This document shows, piece after piece, positions 46,251-58,409 of a stretch of DNA of 64,000 nt; positions within the stretch are counted from its first letter, which is position 1; each line of letters begins with the position of its first letter. The stretch is taken from assembly GCF_036785885.1 (NCBI RefSeq), contig NC_092310.1, positions 3,906,001 to 3,970,000 of the forward strand, written 5' to 3'. The DNA comes from Coffea arabica. Taxonomy: Eukaryota; Streptophyta; Magnoliopsida; Gentianales; Rubiaceae. Below the pieces are notes generated by a model. It saw only the letters and a list, made by a program, of their open reading frames with translations, did not search any database and had not been told where the DNA came from. A program made the position numbers and the translations under genes.

Positions 46251-48034
46251 AGGAGGACATTAATTGCTTGTGTGTATTCACATGATAAATTGATTGTGAT
46301 TAAAGTGTATCAACGAGTATCAATTGGATATCGATTAAAAAAAACCCTTTAATTATATGAGCCTTTTATCTTGCATTAATCAAAAATTAAGAAAGTACTA
46401 AATCATACTTTTATATCTACCAAATGTCATCATGATACTAGTAGTTGACACGGGTGTGGTGGGAGTAGGCTCTTCTCCAATTTCCCCCAAATGCATGTCT
46501 AGATGATAGACACATGTATAAAGTAGCATCGATCAACGGTTGAGATTGTCTTTTCTTAACCATGTGTGCTTAACCTTAGAATCTTTCTAATAATATAAAA
46601 AAATGTTAAAATTGAACTTTTTCAAATATTTTGATGTTTTAATTGTTTGTTTAAAAAAAATTTATTTATTGAACTTGTTAATTGATGTTGAACTTGTGTG
46701 TGCGTTTTTTTTAGAATTCAAATTCAATTTTATTCAACGGAACTTAAGTGTGAAATATTGAGAAACATATAACAAATTGATCCATGTCCAATGTTAGCAA
46801 CAAAATAATGTTATGTAGTAAGTTTTACGCTGCTGGAAACAGGATGTAGGGGAAGAGTAAAACCGTATCTGTTTGCCGCACGTCTCTTCTCACACTGTGC
46901 GTGTGTGTCTTTATATATATATATATTGCTTTATATTCAAAAGCCTATGGAACTGATAAATCAAAGTATTCAACATGAATACGTAAACTACGATGAATAG
47001 AAAAGGATCGACAGAACAATTATTCCCACAAAAAAATCCAAAGGGAATTAACTTGGGGCAGGTACAACGGAGAGTTGGTACAGTCGTGTACAATTATTGC
47101 CTCTGTTGTAGTTTTTTTTTTTTTTTTTTTTTTTTGGTAGTATATGGGACACAAATATATTGTTTTGGAACAAAACTTGATTTATATGAATAAAAATGTT
47201 CTATGTACTTGAAATATGCAACAACACAACGTGATTACAATATAGTTTGATTCTACACCATGCCCTGTAACAAATACACCACCACAGATAGATCACTTCT
47301 GCTATGAAGCTATAGCTTTCATTTTCTGTAACAAGGGGTCGCATGCTCATCATTCTTCAGTTGAAACGGACTAACAAGCTGCCATCAAGAACAACATACT
47401 GCAGCTTCCCAGTCCATAGGCTCAAGCTGCAGACTTCATTCAGCCTTTCTGAAGGTCTCAACTTTCACTTTAGATTAAGCTGCCAAAACTCAACTTTCTT
47501 CAAACTGGGAATTTAATAGTTTTAGTTTGAAAACTCCAAAAGCATCCATGCACTCAGAAGAGCTAACAAGGTAGATGATGTCGATGGAAGGATCATAGCC
47601 GTGTCTATGGACAAATCCTCAATATCAAGTACAAGAAATACTGCACTGAAATTTTCAACTTGTTGAAATTGAAAGCAACATCTGAGAGATCAGCAATACT
47701 GAAAAGTGATTGAGATTGAATATCTGCAATTGCAAAAATCAGGACATGTCCATTAGTAGATATGGAGATATGCCAATATCAGTCACTAAATTGACTTGAG
47801 GAGCCAGTAAAAATGCAGGGGGGATGATTTATCTGGTGTAATTAAACTGAACAATCCAAGAAGCATAAACCTGCAACTTGCTATATTCATAGCACTGTAT
47901 TTTATGTTCTCGGGAAAAAAGATGAAGAAACTAGTGTTGCGAATTGTAATTACTTAAGTAATGAATTTTACTCTAGTTTAAGACATTTTATTCTATAACT
48001 GCTATCATTGTCAGTATTATTGGAATGCATCTAA
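46251..48034. other. Spacer without a recognised gene
   Basis: A short TA run at 46913-46926 and a T run at 47112-47135 are present. 47220-47900 is less AT-rich and looks like low-copy sequence, but I find no protein similarity on either strand. 47945-48034 resembles, in the same plus orientation, part of the interior of the first Helitron (about 10440-10610, ATAACTGCT.CCATT.TC...ATTGGAATGCAT), although the two Helitrons lie in opposite orientation. Confidence 0.35.
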
Positions 48035-48683
48035 TCATCTATTACTATTATTATTACTATATAAAAAGTATGATGAGTCTTTAGTGCAAGTGTAAGCAAA
48101 AACCCATCTTAGTTTTTGTGATACCAATATTGCCCTTGACACTAATAAATGGATAAGATTACATTGCATTTTCTTAATAATTAATAATAAGATTTATGCT
48201 AATAGTTACAAATAAACATTTCTTAAATTGTGGTGATTTTGGTGAATTAAACCAAAAAAGAACAATGAATTCATTGCATTTCATCAATATTAATATCAAT
48301 TATGCCAACAATTGCAAGAATGAAAAACATTCCCCTGAGTTATAGTGAATTAAATAAAAAAAATAAGAACAAATTTTATTTATGAATCATAAAATAATAT
48401 GGAGAATCTTAGTGGTTAATAGTGTAACAAAAAATGATATTAGTTTTTGTGATGCCAAAATTACATTCCTCTCTAATAAATGAAAAAATTGTGTTGCATT
48501 TCATCATTAATAAATAATATCAAACATGCTAGCAGTTACAAAAATGAAAGATTCCTTACTTTTTTATTTACCAAAAGAAAGAAGAACAATTTTTTTTTTA
48601 ACAAAATCCAAGTTTAGAGAGTACTTCAAACATTAGACAAAATATAATAAATTGGTACTATAAGTCTCTTAAAAAGTACCACT

Positions 48684-49026
48684 TGTTATGAAACAATTAA
48701 AAGTATGGATGTCCCTTTGTATTCCCAAGAGGATTAATTCTTGATTTATGGCTACATTATGTATAGAAGTTACAATCCATAAATCTATTCATGTAGTGGA
48801 GGAACCGTTTCATAGGTTTCTTCATATTCTTGTAGTAGTGGGTGTTTAATAGGATTAATATACCTTTGATCTTGTAGTACCTATATATAGAGGTACATTG
48901 ACACCTTTTTGGAAGTACTTTTGTATCTTGTTAGAATATAAGGATATCATTCTCCCTTTCTCTACTCCTTTCTCTAATACTTCTTCAATTCCTATTGTAG
49001 TATTTCATTTTATTAGTTTCACAACA
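48684..49026 (+). repeat. 5' LTR of the copia element
   Basis: Starts TGTTATGAAACAATT and ends TTAGTTTCACAACA. Contains CTATATATAG near 48890, a candidate TATA box, and poly-A-signal-like AATA sequences. Confidence 0.9.
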
Positions 49027-50099
49027 CGTTATCAGTACGAGTCTCTATTTTTGAGCAAAAGGTGAAAACGGAGCCTCTACCGTGAACAAAAGTGAAACAC
49101 AAGGTTTTGCCAAAATTCTGCCCGTATTTCTTCAAGTAACTTCTAAGGTAAATCTTTGACCCACAAACTTATGTCAATTTCTTATGGCTAACATTTGAAT
49201 TATCGCAAAAAATACAAGTGCCTATTGCTGAACAATCACTAAACACAAACATATACTGTTTGACACCTTTGAGATAATATTTCTTCTTTTAATTCTATTT
49301 ATTTACATTTAGAATTATTCGTTATAGATACTTATATTCTAATGCATTGAATTTTGGAGATGCTATTATAGAAAATCAATTATATTTGAAAATCTACTTG
49401 TCCTTTGAAATATTTAAAGAAAAAGATTCGATCACCTGAAGATGGTTGTTCTTTAATAAAAAGATTTGACCACTAGAAGATGGTCATTATTTCAAAAGCC
49501 TGGTATGATAAATTTACCTGTGGCTATAAAACATAATTATGCAATTTTCAGAATTACTTCTCAATTGAAATTGTGTTGAGAAAATTTTACTCATAAGATA
49601 TATTGAAAATGATACTCTCCACAATTGATTTCTTGAATATGCTCCTGTAGTAACAATATTAAGAGAAATTTTGAGAAGTATTTTGTACTTATTGCATGTT
49701 AATTCTAGTCCATTCCCAGAAGTGAATGTGACTAAATTTCAATTTATTAGTTATGGTTGTTGCCATGATTATGATTTTGGTAAATATATATTGTACCATG
49801 ACAAGAGAAAAAGTTACCACTTAAAGTGGGATAATAATGATAAGGACAAGAAAATAAGAATTCTAAAGATAAATGTCCCGAAGTACATTTGACGAATCAA
49901 AATTATAATAGCATCTTCACATAGTCAATTTCTTTAAACACCCTGAAGGTGTATAATGATTGATTTAATTAGCTTTTCTTCCTGAAGAAGAAATGGATGT
50001 TAAACATTTGGGATCAAAGGATTATGGTGATGATATTTGTCCCATAAAAATTATGGTGATAATGATATGTGTCTCATTAATAAGTACTACTATATATAC

Positions 50100-50880
50100 T
50101 ATTTTTCAACAAAAGAGACAAACACAATTAGTGGTAGTGCTTAAGTGATTGAAAGCTCCAGAAGAGCCACTACTATATTTCTCCCTGTAGGAGAAAAGTT
50201 TATCATAAATAAAGTACTACTTTTTACCATGTCTCGAAAGAATTATTAAATTTGAATATCCGTCAAAATGGATATCAAATTGAGACACTAAATGAGAGAG
50301 ATCATGTTTAAAAATCAAATGAGATAAATGTTGATTATATCATAATAATCATTCGAGAGAGAAACTTTTATCGATATAATTGTCTTCATTCTCATTTGAT
50401 TTATAATCATCACTTGCAGTAAACCAGAAGTTTACTGATCCCAACGGATATATGATTTGACAAAAGTGAAAATATTTGAGAGCCGACAAATATTTATACA
50501 TACCCCTTTATATTATATATGGCTCCAAAAAAATTTTTTAAATTTATGTCGGGTATGAACCACTTTTTACGATTAAATATCGTAAAATATTGATGGGTGA
50601 TCTATTAAATGATTTATTTATTCTGATGAGTTACAATTCCCGACATTAGGGGGAGGAAGAAATCAACCGAAAGGAAATCACCTAAAAAATTGGATTTCCT
50701 CGATCCTCATACAAAATAACGTGAACTGGAAGTTCAAAAAATTATTCATTTGCAGAAAATTGCAAATCAGTTGTCAGATATATTATCGACTCCAGAAGAG
50801 TTATTAAATCAACTATTCCTGCAGGAAATACCTTGGTTAAAATTGATGTCCCTGAAGGACATGCATAAGTGCTGCAAATA
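50100..50880 (+). pseudogene. Decayed copia protease/pre-integrase and post-integrase pieces
   Basis: Translated across stops, 50110-50310 gives ISGSA, VIESS.RATTIFLPVGEK and SVKMDIKLRH-like sequence, corresponding to the 'ISG...VIEG.GRA.I.LPNGT' to 'IRQNGYHIET' stretch ahead of the integrase zinc finger. 50480-50880 gives YIPLYYI, IYVGYEPLFTIKY, ILMGDLLNDLF, then KSTIPAGNTLVKIDVPEG, corresponding to the linker between integrase and reverse transcriptase. The catalytic integrase core between the two is deleted. Many stops are present. Confidence 0.7.
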
Positions 50881-51119
50881 AATTTAAGGCCGGCCTACCA
50901 AAATAAGGTATAAATTGATTTCAAATATCTCTGGAGATTAAATAAATGTCATGACAAAATTCAACCTCTTGAAGAGATTGCTCCTGAAGAGCCAACTCTT
51001 GAAGAGAATTAAATCATAGAAAATTTAATTGGAGTCTAATAAAATGTAGCACTTGATGTTATAGAAGTTGATGAGGATCATGAATCTAGATCGGTTGATG
51101 AATGTCGGTATAGAAATGC

Positions 51120-52081
51120 TTGGAAAAATGGAAAGATGCGATTCAATTTGAATTGGACTCACTGGCTACAAGAAAAGTTTTTGGACCTGTAGTCCAAACA
51201 CCTGAAAGTGTAAAGCCAGTAGAATATAAATGGGTATTTGTGAGAAAAAGAAATGAGAAAAAAGAAATTGTGAGACTTGTAGCCCAAGAATTTTTACAAA
51301 GGTCTGGATTTGATTATGATGAAACGTATTCACCTGTAGTGGATGCTATTACATTTAGATATCTTGTGAATTTTGCAATACATGAAAAATTAGATATGCG
51401 TCTAATGGACGTCGTTACTGCATATTTATATGAAAATCTTGAAAATGATATTTATATGAGAATCTCCGAAGGATTCAACATGCCTGAAGCATGCAAATCA
51501 ACTTCTAAAAATATTTATTCTATTAAATTACAAAGGTCTCTGTATGGGCTCAAACAATCTGGACGTATGTGGTTAACCGTCTCAATGAATGTCTGACAAA
51601 TGAAGGTTATACCAATGATCCAATATGTCCATATGTTTTTATTAAGAAAAATGGATCAAATTTTGTGATAATTGCTGTATATGTTGATGATCTAAATTTG
51701 ATTGGAACTCCTGAAGAGATTCAAAATAATGTTGAATATTTAAAGAAGGATTTTGAGATCAAGAATTTTGGAAAAACAAAATTCTACCTTGATTTACAAA
51801 TTGAGCATTTGAAAAGTGAAATTTTTATCCACCAAATTACATATACCCGAAAGGTATTAAAGCGATTTTATATGGATAATGCACATATATTAAGTACTCC
51901 AATGATCGTCAGATCATTAGATTCTAATAAAGATCCTTTTAGATCACGAAAGGAAGATGAAGAGATACTTGGTCCTGAAGTACCATATCTCAGTGCAATT
52001 GGCAAAGAATATTGGAATGCGACGATTAAAAGATCTCAAATGATGTTTGCATCGGGGGGAGAAATTAATACACAAGAATAG
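51120..52081 (+). pseudogene. Copia reverse transcriptase, frameshifted
   Basis: The first frame (51120-51596) holds the RT start: KPVEYKWVFVRKRNEKKEIV, RLVAQEFLQRSGFDYDETYS, DVVTAYLYENLENDIYMR and YGLKQSGRMW. Directly after this block the frame shifts into 51569-52081. That frame carries the catalytic YVDDLNLIGTPEEI and continues to LSTPMIVRSLD and VPYLSAIG. DVVTAYLYE replaces the usual DV.TAFLNG/YG. RNase H is missing and the second frame ends at 52081, about 100 bp before the 3' LTR. The enzyme cannot be active from this copy. Confidence 0.9.
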
Positions 52082-52183
52082 TGTACTCTTTTTCCTTCAC
52101 TAGGGTTTTTGGTCCCACTGGATTTTTCTCTAGTAAGGTTTTAACGAGGCATATTCTTTGTATAATGGACATCCAAGGGGGAG

Positions 52184-52526
52184 TGTTATGAAACAATTAA
52201 AAGTATGGATGTCCCTTTGTATTCCCAAGAGAATTAATTCTTGATTTATGGCTACATTATGTATAGAACTTACAATTCATAAATCTATTCATATAGTGGA
52301 AGAACCGTTTCATAAGTTTCTTCATATTCTTGTAGTAGTGGGTGTTTAATAGGATTAATATACCTTTGATCTTGTAGTACCTATATATAGAGGTACATTG
52401 ACACATTTTTGGAAGTACTTTTGTATCTTGTTAGAATATAAGGATATCATTCTCCCTTTCTCTACTCCTTTCTCTAATACTTCTTCAATTCCTATTGTAG
52501 TATTTCATTTTATTAGTTTCACAACA
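52184..52526 (+). repeat. 3' LTR of the copia element
   Basis: Counterpart of 48684-49026, identical in length, with about seven substitutions (e.g. AAGAGAATTAATTC here, AAGAGGATTAATTC on the left). Confidence 0.9.
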
Positions 52527-53544
52527 CCACTTGTCATTTTATTTTTTGGATACAACTAAATTAAGCCTTAAGAGCACCGTTTAAATTTGCATTTATTAGC
52601 TTTGAGTACAAAACTTTTATACAAAATATAATAGGAAATAGAGTACCAAGGTAGGCAAAGAGTTTTATGTTGGGAATTTATTTATTTAAGTTGCAATAAA
52701 GATTAAATTTAATGAACTTTATCAATCATATTCTTGTAACAACTAACAGTATTAATGAATATTAAATTCATCAATGACAATCATAATATTAATTACAAAA
52801 ATGAAACATCCCTTTGAGTTATGGTGAATTAAGCCAAAAAATATTTTAAAAAAAAATATCAATTTCAAGGAGTACTTTATGGGTGAATAAAAATATATCC
52901 AAGTTCAGTTTGACTATTACATAATAAATAATCTTAAAGTCTTACAAATTTTAATCATATAAACTTTATAATCATAAAGCATGTCATCAATGAGAACTAC
53001 AAATAAATTTCACCAAATCAGAATATTTTTCTTCACAGTTAAGCTATTTAAATTTGACTTATGGAATTTCAATATGTTTATATACTATATATTATATTAC
53101 AATGGCATTATACATCATTTTACAATCCACCGTTGGCAAACAAATAATAATAATTAGAAAATCTCACTAAAACTAATAAACAATTCATAGAATGACTTAA
53201 AGGGAAGCAATAAATTATTCAAAAAATTAAAAATTTAAACTCAAATGGCATAAAAAAGAGAATTTTGATCATCCGAATTTAACCAAAAGACAAAAATAAG
53301 ACAAAAATATCGATACTATTACAAAATAAAAGTGCTCTTGGAACAAAGAATGATTTATTGTTTGTACGATTGTATTGGTTAGAGCGAACTAAGTTTAGAA
53401 AAATATAAAATAATATAAATAGTAAATATCACATTTTTTCTCAATTATATTTATTCCTTCAAAATAACTAATTTTCTGAAAATTTTAAAGGATAAAAATC
53501 TAAAAGCATCATATTCACGTGCAAAGCACGTGCTCCATGACTAG

Positions 53545-53880
53545 TTAGAAGAAAAGGGCATTAGGCATCACTGAAAACTTAGACAGAAATTTGCTTACAC
53601 TCTCATCTACTAAGACTCGCTGTACTATGATAGGGGGTACAAATAGATAGATATATATAGATACGAGAGAAAGAAGAAATCATTTGCATATTCCAAAAAA
53701 ACTATCAATGATTATGCTGATATGAAGGAGAAGAAAGGTATGACACCAAAAGGTATGATCATTTTTCAGTGACCCCCAAAATGACAAGAAAAATATAAAC
53801 TTAAAGACATAGAAAAGAAATTATGTTTTAATTTTTACCAAAATATGCTTCTCGAGCTTTAGTTGCATCATACAGAAGAC
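53545..53880. other. Spacer between Helitron and NLR gene
   Basis: Probably includes the 3' untranslated region of the minus-strand NLR. TTGCTTACACTCTCATCTACTAAG near 53590 resembles, in inverted orientation, the 5' terminal module of the Helitrons (shared core GCTTACACT....CTAAGA). A short TA-rich run lies near 53655. Confidence 0.4.
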
Positions 53881-56800
53881 TCATTGCTGCAGAAGACTTG
53901 TCCAGCTGTGATCTGCAGTTGAAGGAATTAACAAATCAATAATGCAAAACGTAGAAAGCATAAACATGTTCATCATGACTAGCAACATCCCATTTGGAGA
54001 ATTTCACATCGAGAACTGATGAAGAAGTTCTGATACTAACAAACCAAAATTAGATATATTCATATCCAAAAGGAAAAAGATCGAAAAGTTGAAAAAATAG
54101 AACAAAAGAAAATATGGAAACAAATTGGAGACGGCGAAAAGGAGAGATTTTTTTTGTGGAAACCCAACAAAAGAATTACAAGTGATTTGAAGGTTGAGAA
54201 TCTTACAAGGTAAATACTGAACAGTCATCTGACCAACAAAGATATGAGGTATATGGTTAATCTTAGACCACTCAGAGTCAGGGCCGCTTTGAGGAGTACA
54301 TAGTTCCTCCAACAAGGGACAGTGTTTGATGCACAATTCACTTAACTTAGTGAGGCGTCTCATAGCAGCCATGGAGGGTAAAGTTCGAAGTTTAGCACAA
54401 TTCACTACTTCTAGTTCTTCAAGATGAACAAGGTTCCCCAACCATTCTGGTAAAGCTTCTATTCCAAAGCCAAATAGATGTAATTCTATCAGGGCAGTCA
54501 GATTTTGAAGTTGATTTGGCAGGGACTCAGAGCGAGGCCACCCCTGTAATGTCAGTTTTCGGACAGGAAAAAAAGAACATAAAGCTAACCAATCATATCC
54601 ATAGTTCTCCATTGAAGTATCTGAGAAGGGACCAATACATAATTCCCTTAAGCTGGTAAGACCACCAAATCCTTGGGGCATAGTGGTTAACTTGGGACAG
54701 TTACTTAGCCATAACACTGAAAGAGAAGGCATCTGTTGCAAATCAACTGGAAACCACACAAGATTGTGGCATTCGTACAGTCTGAGTTCCCGGAGAGATG
54801 TATTGAGCTCTAAAATTTCACTTGGAAGACTTCTCAAGCCATTGCATTGACCAATTGTCAAACTTCGAAGAGATTTGAGATGTTGCTGGTCATTTGGAAC
54901 TATAAGATCGATAGTCTTGAGATTAGGACACCTTACTACTGACAAGTGTTCCAAAGAAAGCAACTTATGCAAGTCACCTAGATGCAGTAAATGAGGACAG
55001 CTCTCTAATGACAGGTATTTTAAATTTTGGCTGTTGTGAACTGCTAACACATCAGAAACGCATGTGAGTCCTGCCTGGCCTCCTATACTGAGTGTTGAGA
55101 GAGTGGTCGCTTTGCTCAAAATATCTTTTAACACCAAAGCATGGCTTTTATTCGGTGTTTTCAACTGATAATACAAACCATCACGATAATTTTCAATTAC
55201 CAATTGTCTAAGGCATGGGAAATAATTTGGAGCTCTGTTTAGTTTACAGCAATTCTGTATCTTCAATGTCTCCAGCATGGGGAACACATCTAATACTTCA
55301 CCTTCTGTTGCTTCTGCCTCCATCCACTCAACGAGATTGTTCATATTGTAGAGGTAGAGACATTTAAGATGTGGAAACACCTTTCTAGACAATTGACTAG
55401 AACTACGAGAGCTTCTGGATCCACTTGGATTGCATAAGCCATAGAATGAATGCCCAATGACTGTTACCTTTTCCAGTCCAATCATGGCCAGAGACTGGAG
55501 AAATGGCAGTTGTCCAAGTGCAGGAAGCTCTGTGCATCTTCTGCAGTTTATTAGCCGTAGACATACCAATTTGTCGAGACTTGTTGACAGATTCATCAAC
55601 CACAGTGGAAATCGATTACTCATGAAATTTTCAACTTCTAATACTTGCAGATTGGGGTGAGGTTGGAGGCCATCCAACACATTTATATCAGCACCGTCAA
55701 CTTCCCATCTACCACCCCATTCAAGTGATAGCGAAGACAAATTCTGCTTTTCGAACAATTTTGCCCTTTCAGCTGCTTCTTTGCCTTCTACTAGTTCAAG
55801 ATTGCGGATCCTCAGGAAACCTTTCAGGTCTCTTAAGCATCCAAGCTCTTCAATTTGGCGTCCTTTCTCTTCACCAACATTGAAGAAGTCCAGCGTTTGA
55901 AGACAAGTTAATCTCCCCATCCCTAGCGGCATCTGCACTTTTCTATCATTATTGTAATAGGATAGATGTCTCAAGCTAATCAACTTGCTCATCTGCTCTG
56001 GAAGGTCCATTGGAGAAATGCAATTGAACTTCAGAGTCTGCAAATTATAAAGCTTGCAAAGAGATTCTGGCAAAGTTTTTATTTGAGTGTGTGGAAACTC
56101 AAGATAGCGCAGATGGATTAGTTTACCAATTGATGTTGGCAACTCCACAGTATTTGCTGAAGACAAGTCTAGAACACGCAAGTTCTTCAACTTTGGTACT
56201 AGGTCCTCCGATATAGGACTCCTTGGAAATAATGAACGAAGTGAACTAGATATGACTTCAGAGTTTTTTGGTGTAATTTCTCCAGATGAGTTTAAAACAA
56301 TGCTTTCACATCTCGAAATAGATTGTGCAAGGTCATGTACGAGATCATGCATTCGACCAAATGTCCGCTTATCACTGCTAATTTCTTCATGCAACAAGGA
56401 ACTGTCCACCAAAACTCTGAAATACTTATCACCTATTTCCTCCATTACTTCATTTTCAAGATTTGATTGAAGAAATCCCTCTGCCATCCAAAGTTGGATT
56501 AACTTCCTCCTTTCTATCTTGAAATCCTTGCAAAACATCGAGCAGTATGCAAAGCATTTTTTAATGGATAGAGATGGCAAATGATCAAAGCTCAGCTTGA
56601 GTATTTGCATGACACTACAGTCATCTCCAGTAGACTTCAAAAGCCCATTCTTCACAATTGAGAGCCACTCCTCCTTCCTTGTCATACGCAACATACCTCC
56701 AATAACAATTGCAACAAGTGGTAGACCTTGGCACCATTTTGTGATTTCCTTTTCTTGTACTTGCAATTCTTCTGGTACTTCCCCACTTCCTATCATTTTG

Positions 56801-57849
56801 TCTTTTATTATAGTCCAGCAATCATCATCAGATAGCTTCCCTAATGAATAGGGAGGATATGTAGCCACAACGGTTGCCACTTGTAGCTGACGAGTAGTCA
56901 CAAGACACCAGTTTCCTCTGGTCGTGCTTATTCCAGTCAAAGAACGATAAAAATCCGTCCAGAGTAAAGGAATTTCATTCCAAAGATCATCCAATACAAG
57001 AAGATATCGTTTGCCCTCGATTTCTTTTCGAATCTCTTGGACAATAACGTCTCTGCTAGCTACATCAACTTTGCGTCTTGTCAACGATTCCAAGATTAGT
57101 CTGAATATCCTAGTGACCTCAAAATCTTCAGATACACAAACCCAAATCTTTAAATCGAAATGCCTCTCGATTTGCTGGTCGTTGAAAATTGACTGAGCCA
57201 GAGTTGTTTTTCCCAAACCACCCATTCCAGTTATGGGCAAAACATAAATAACATTGCTGGTCTCACTCGAAATCTTCTGCACTATTTTGAACTTATCATG
57301 CTCTCTACCCACAATATTAGGAAAAACAACGGAGTCAGTCTCACGATTGACCATCACAGTTCTACTAATGTCGGGAAGCAGAGTAGCTTTTGTACCACTA
57401 CCCCCCAATTGGGACTTGAGTCCAAAGCTATTCGCTTCTTCATTAATAATGTTCAACTTCTTGTTCAAATCCCTTATCTTTTGACCCATTTTCCAACGAA
57501 AACCAATTGAGTTAGAATGGAAAAGAGAGCGTACCTTTCCTTTCAGTTGGTTACCATTTCTCTTTCCGGTCTCTACCTGTTGTCTTAGAACATCATAGTT
57601 GAGCTCATCCAACACGTTATCAGCTTCATAAGCCAGTCCTTCAAGTCTCTTCAGCCAAAGCTGCACTGCCTGCTGCTTCGGCTGCTCTTCCTCAGCATCA
57701 GCCAAGACAGCTAGGATCATCTCCACAGATGCTTTGAACTTCACCAGATCCTCCTTGAATCCATAAACCACGCCAATCTGGTCACTAGCAATGCCAACTG
57801 CCTTCTCTAACGTAATCCTTATGGTAGCACCAACAAGAGCATCAGCCAT
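53881..57849 (-). CDS. CC-NBS-LRR disease-resistance protein (CNL, RGA-like), intact
   Basis: Intracellular immune receptor of the CNL class. I take the start at MADALVGATIR (57849), the family's usual N-terminus; an in-frame ATG 84 bp upstream (57933) only adds an unrelated extension. Approximate residues from 57849: Rx-type coiled coil 1-145 with ADNVLDELNYD (76-86); P-loop GMGGLGKTT (208-216); kinase-2 LLVLDDLW (283-290, W typical of CNLs); RNBS-B WCLVTTR (314-320); GLPL (375-378); RNBS-D CFAYCSMFCKD (432-442); MHD (500-502); then LRRs to about 1190. All NB-ARC motifs are intact. After EWSKINHIPHIFVGQMTVQY a GTAAGATTCTC donor (exon end 54207) and an acceptor CTTCAACTGCAG (next exon from 53912) give an in-phase 32-bp last exon ending TGA at 53881, about 1224 residues. 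Without splicing the frame reads into a hydrophobic, intron-like tail to 54004. Confidence 0.93.
54207..57849 (-). other. Exon 1 of the NLR gene (predicted)
   Basis: The 3643-bp exon leaves one base of a split codon, completed by the proposed 32-bp second exon (53881-53912). The donor CCTT|GTAAGATTC is strong. The pseudogene paralogue has CCT|GTAAGATTTTC at the equivalent place, which supports a conserved 3'-end intron. Confidence 0.6.
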
Positions 57850-58262
57850 TCTTGATTTCTCGATCACACTACAGTTTTCTTTTTGTGTTTTTGGGAAAAG
57901 GGTTCGTGAGTTATGTTCTTGAAGAGATGTCAATGGGGGGCTAGAATCGCTGCCTTAAGGTTAAGGTTCAATTTTGTATGACTGTTGACGCGGAATGCAT
58001 TATAGTGTAAATTAAACAAAGACTTTGCCAGTCATGTAAGTGTGAAAGCATTTTTTTTTAATGGGTATTGAAACTTGAAAGAAACTGCATTAAGAAGAAA
58101 ATTAATATAATCAAGGGATTATTTTTAATACACTGTTTGTGTAAATATTTTTTTTACACACAAGCAGATTTAAATGAATGTCGCATTATCACTGTTCAAA
58201 TTTTAAATTTACTTTTTGTCCATGTGTCATATATCTATATCTGTTAATGTAAAAAAATTTTA
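57850..58262. other. Upstream region of the NLR gene
   Basis: Presumed promoter and leader of the minus-strand NLR. I cannot identify a TATA box or W-box cluster with confidence. No other gene is visible. Confidence 0.35.
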
Positions 58263-58409
58263 GGCCATGCTTGGATTGCTTGTTTCCGTCGGAAAATATT
58301 GTTATTTTTCGTGATCACATTTCTCTATCACTTTTTTCTCTTACATATATCAAATCGCTACAGTAATTTTTCCATGAAAAATGACGGAAAATGCAATCCA
58401 AACACAACC
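58263..58409. mobile_element. Short MITE, GCNTGGATTGC / GCAATCCAAAC ends
   Basis: A roughly 147-bp segment begins GGCCATGCTTGGATTGC and ends GCAATCCAAACACAACC. Inner mirrored blocks are CCGTCGGAAAAT and ATGACGGAAAAT (the latter read on the plus strand near the right end). No target duplication was resolved. It lies about 0.4 kb upstream of the NLR start and could influence its promoter. Confidence 0.55.

Larger units (their letters stand above)
48684..52526 (+). mobile_element. Ty1/copia retrotransposon, internally deleted
   Basis: Two 343-bp LTRs (48684-49026, 52184-52526), TGTTATG...CACAACA, bounded by the perfect 5-bp duplication CCACT (48679-48683 and 52527-52531). A purine tract AAGGGGGAG ends at 52183. 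After the left LTR comes CGTTATCAGTACGAG, the usual junction of many plant copia elements. The 3.16-kb interior retains broken pieces of protease/pre-integrase, the region after the integrase core, and reverse transcriptase; the integrase core, most of gag and RNase H are absent. I count about seven LTR differences (around 2%), so the insertion is younger than the Helitron around it. Confidence 0.92.
48035..53544 (+). mobile_element. Second Helitron, interrupted by a copia element
   Basis: The 3' end has the perfect stem CACGTGC-AAA-GCACGTG (53518-53534) followed by TCCATGACTAG and then T, ending at 53544. The likely 5' end is A|TCATCTATTACTATTA at 48035, with TATATAAAAAGTATGATGAG just inside; an alternative TC lies at 48038. 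The inner sequence is colinear with the first Helitron read on its minus strand (from about 9770 to 8140). Without the copia insertion (48684-52531) it is about 1.66 kb and has no Rep/helicase gene. The 5' module (GTGTAAGC...CTTAGTTTTTGTGATACCAA) is repeated about 330 bp inward (near 48390-48470). Confidence 0.8.

Noticed and set aside
47220-47934. Possible NLR 3' exons or a low-copy gene on the minus strand.
   Set aside because: Less AT-rich, but no protein motif in any frame and no splice pattern that I could support.
54004-54206. C-terminal hydrophobic tail of the unspliced NLR frame as a membrane segment.
   Set aside because: Follows a strong splice donor and is T/A-rich like an intron; NLRs of this class do not end this way.
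57850-57933. Upstream in-frame ATG adding 28 residues to the NLR.
   Set aside because: Family members start at MADALV-like sequence; the extension has no CC character. It could be leader sequence.
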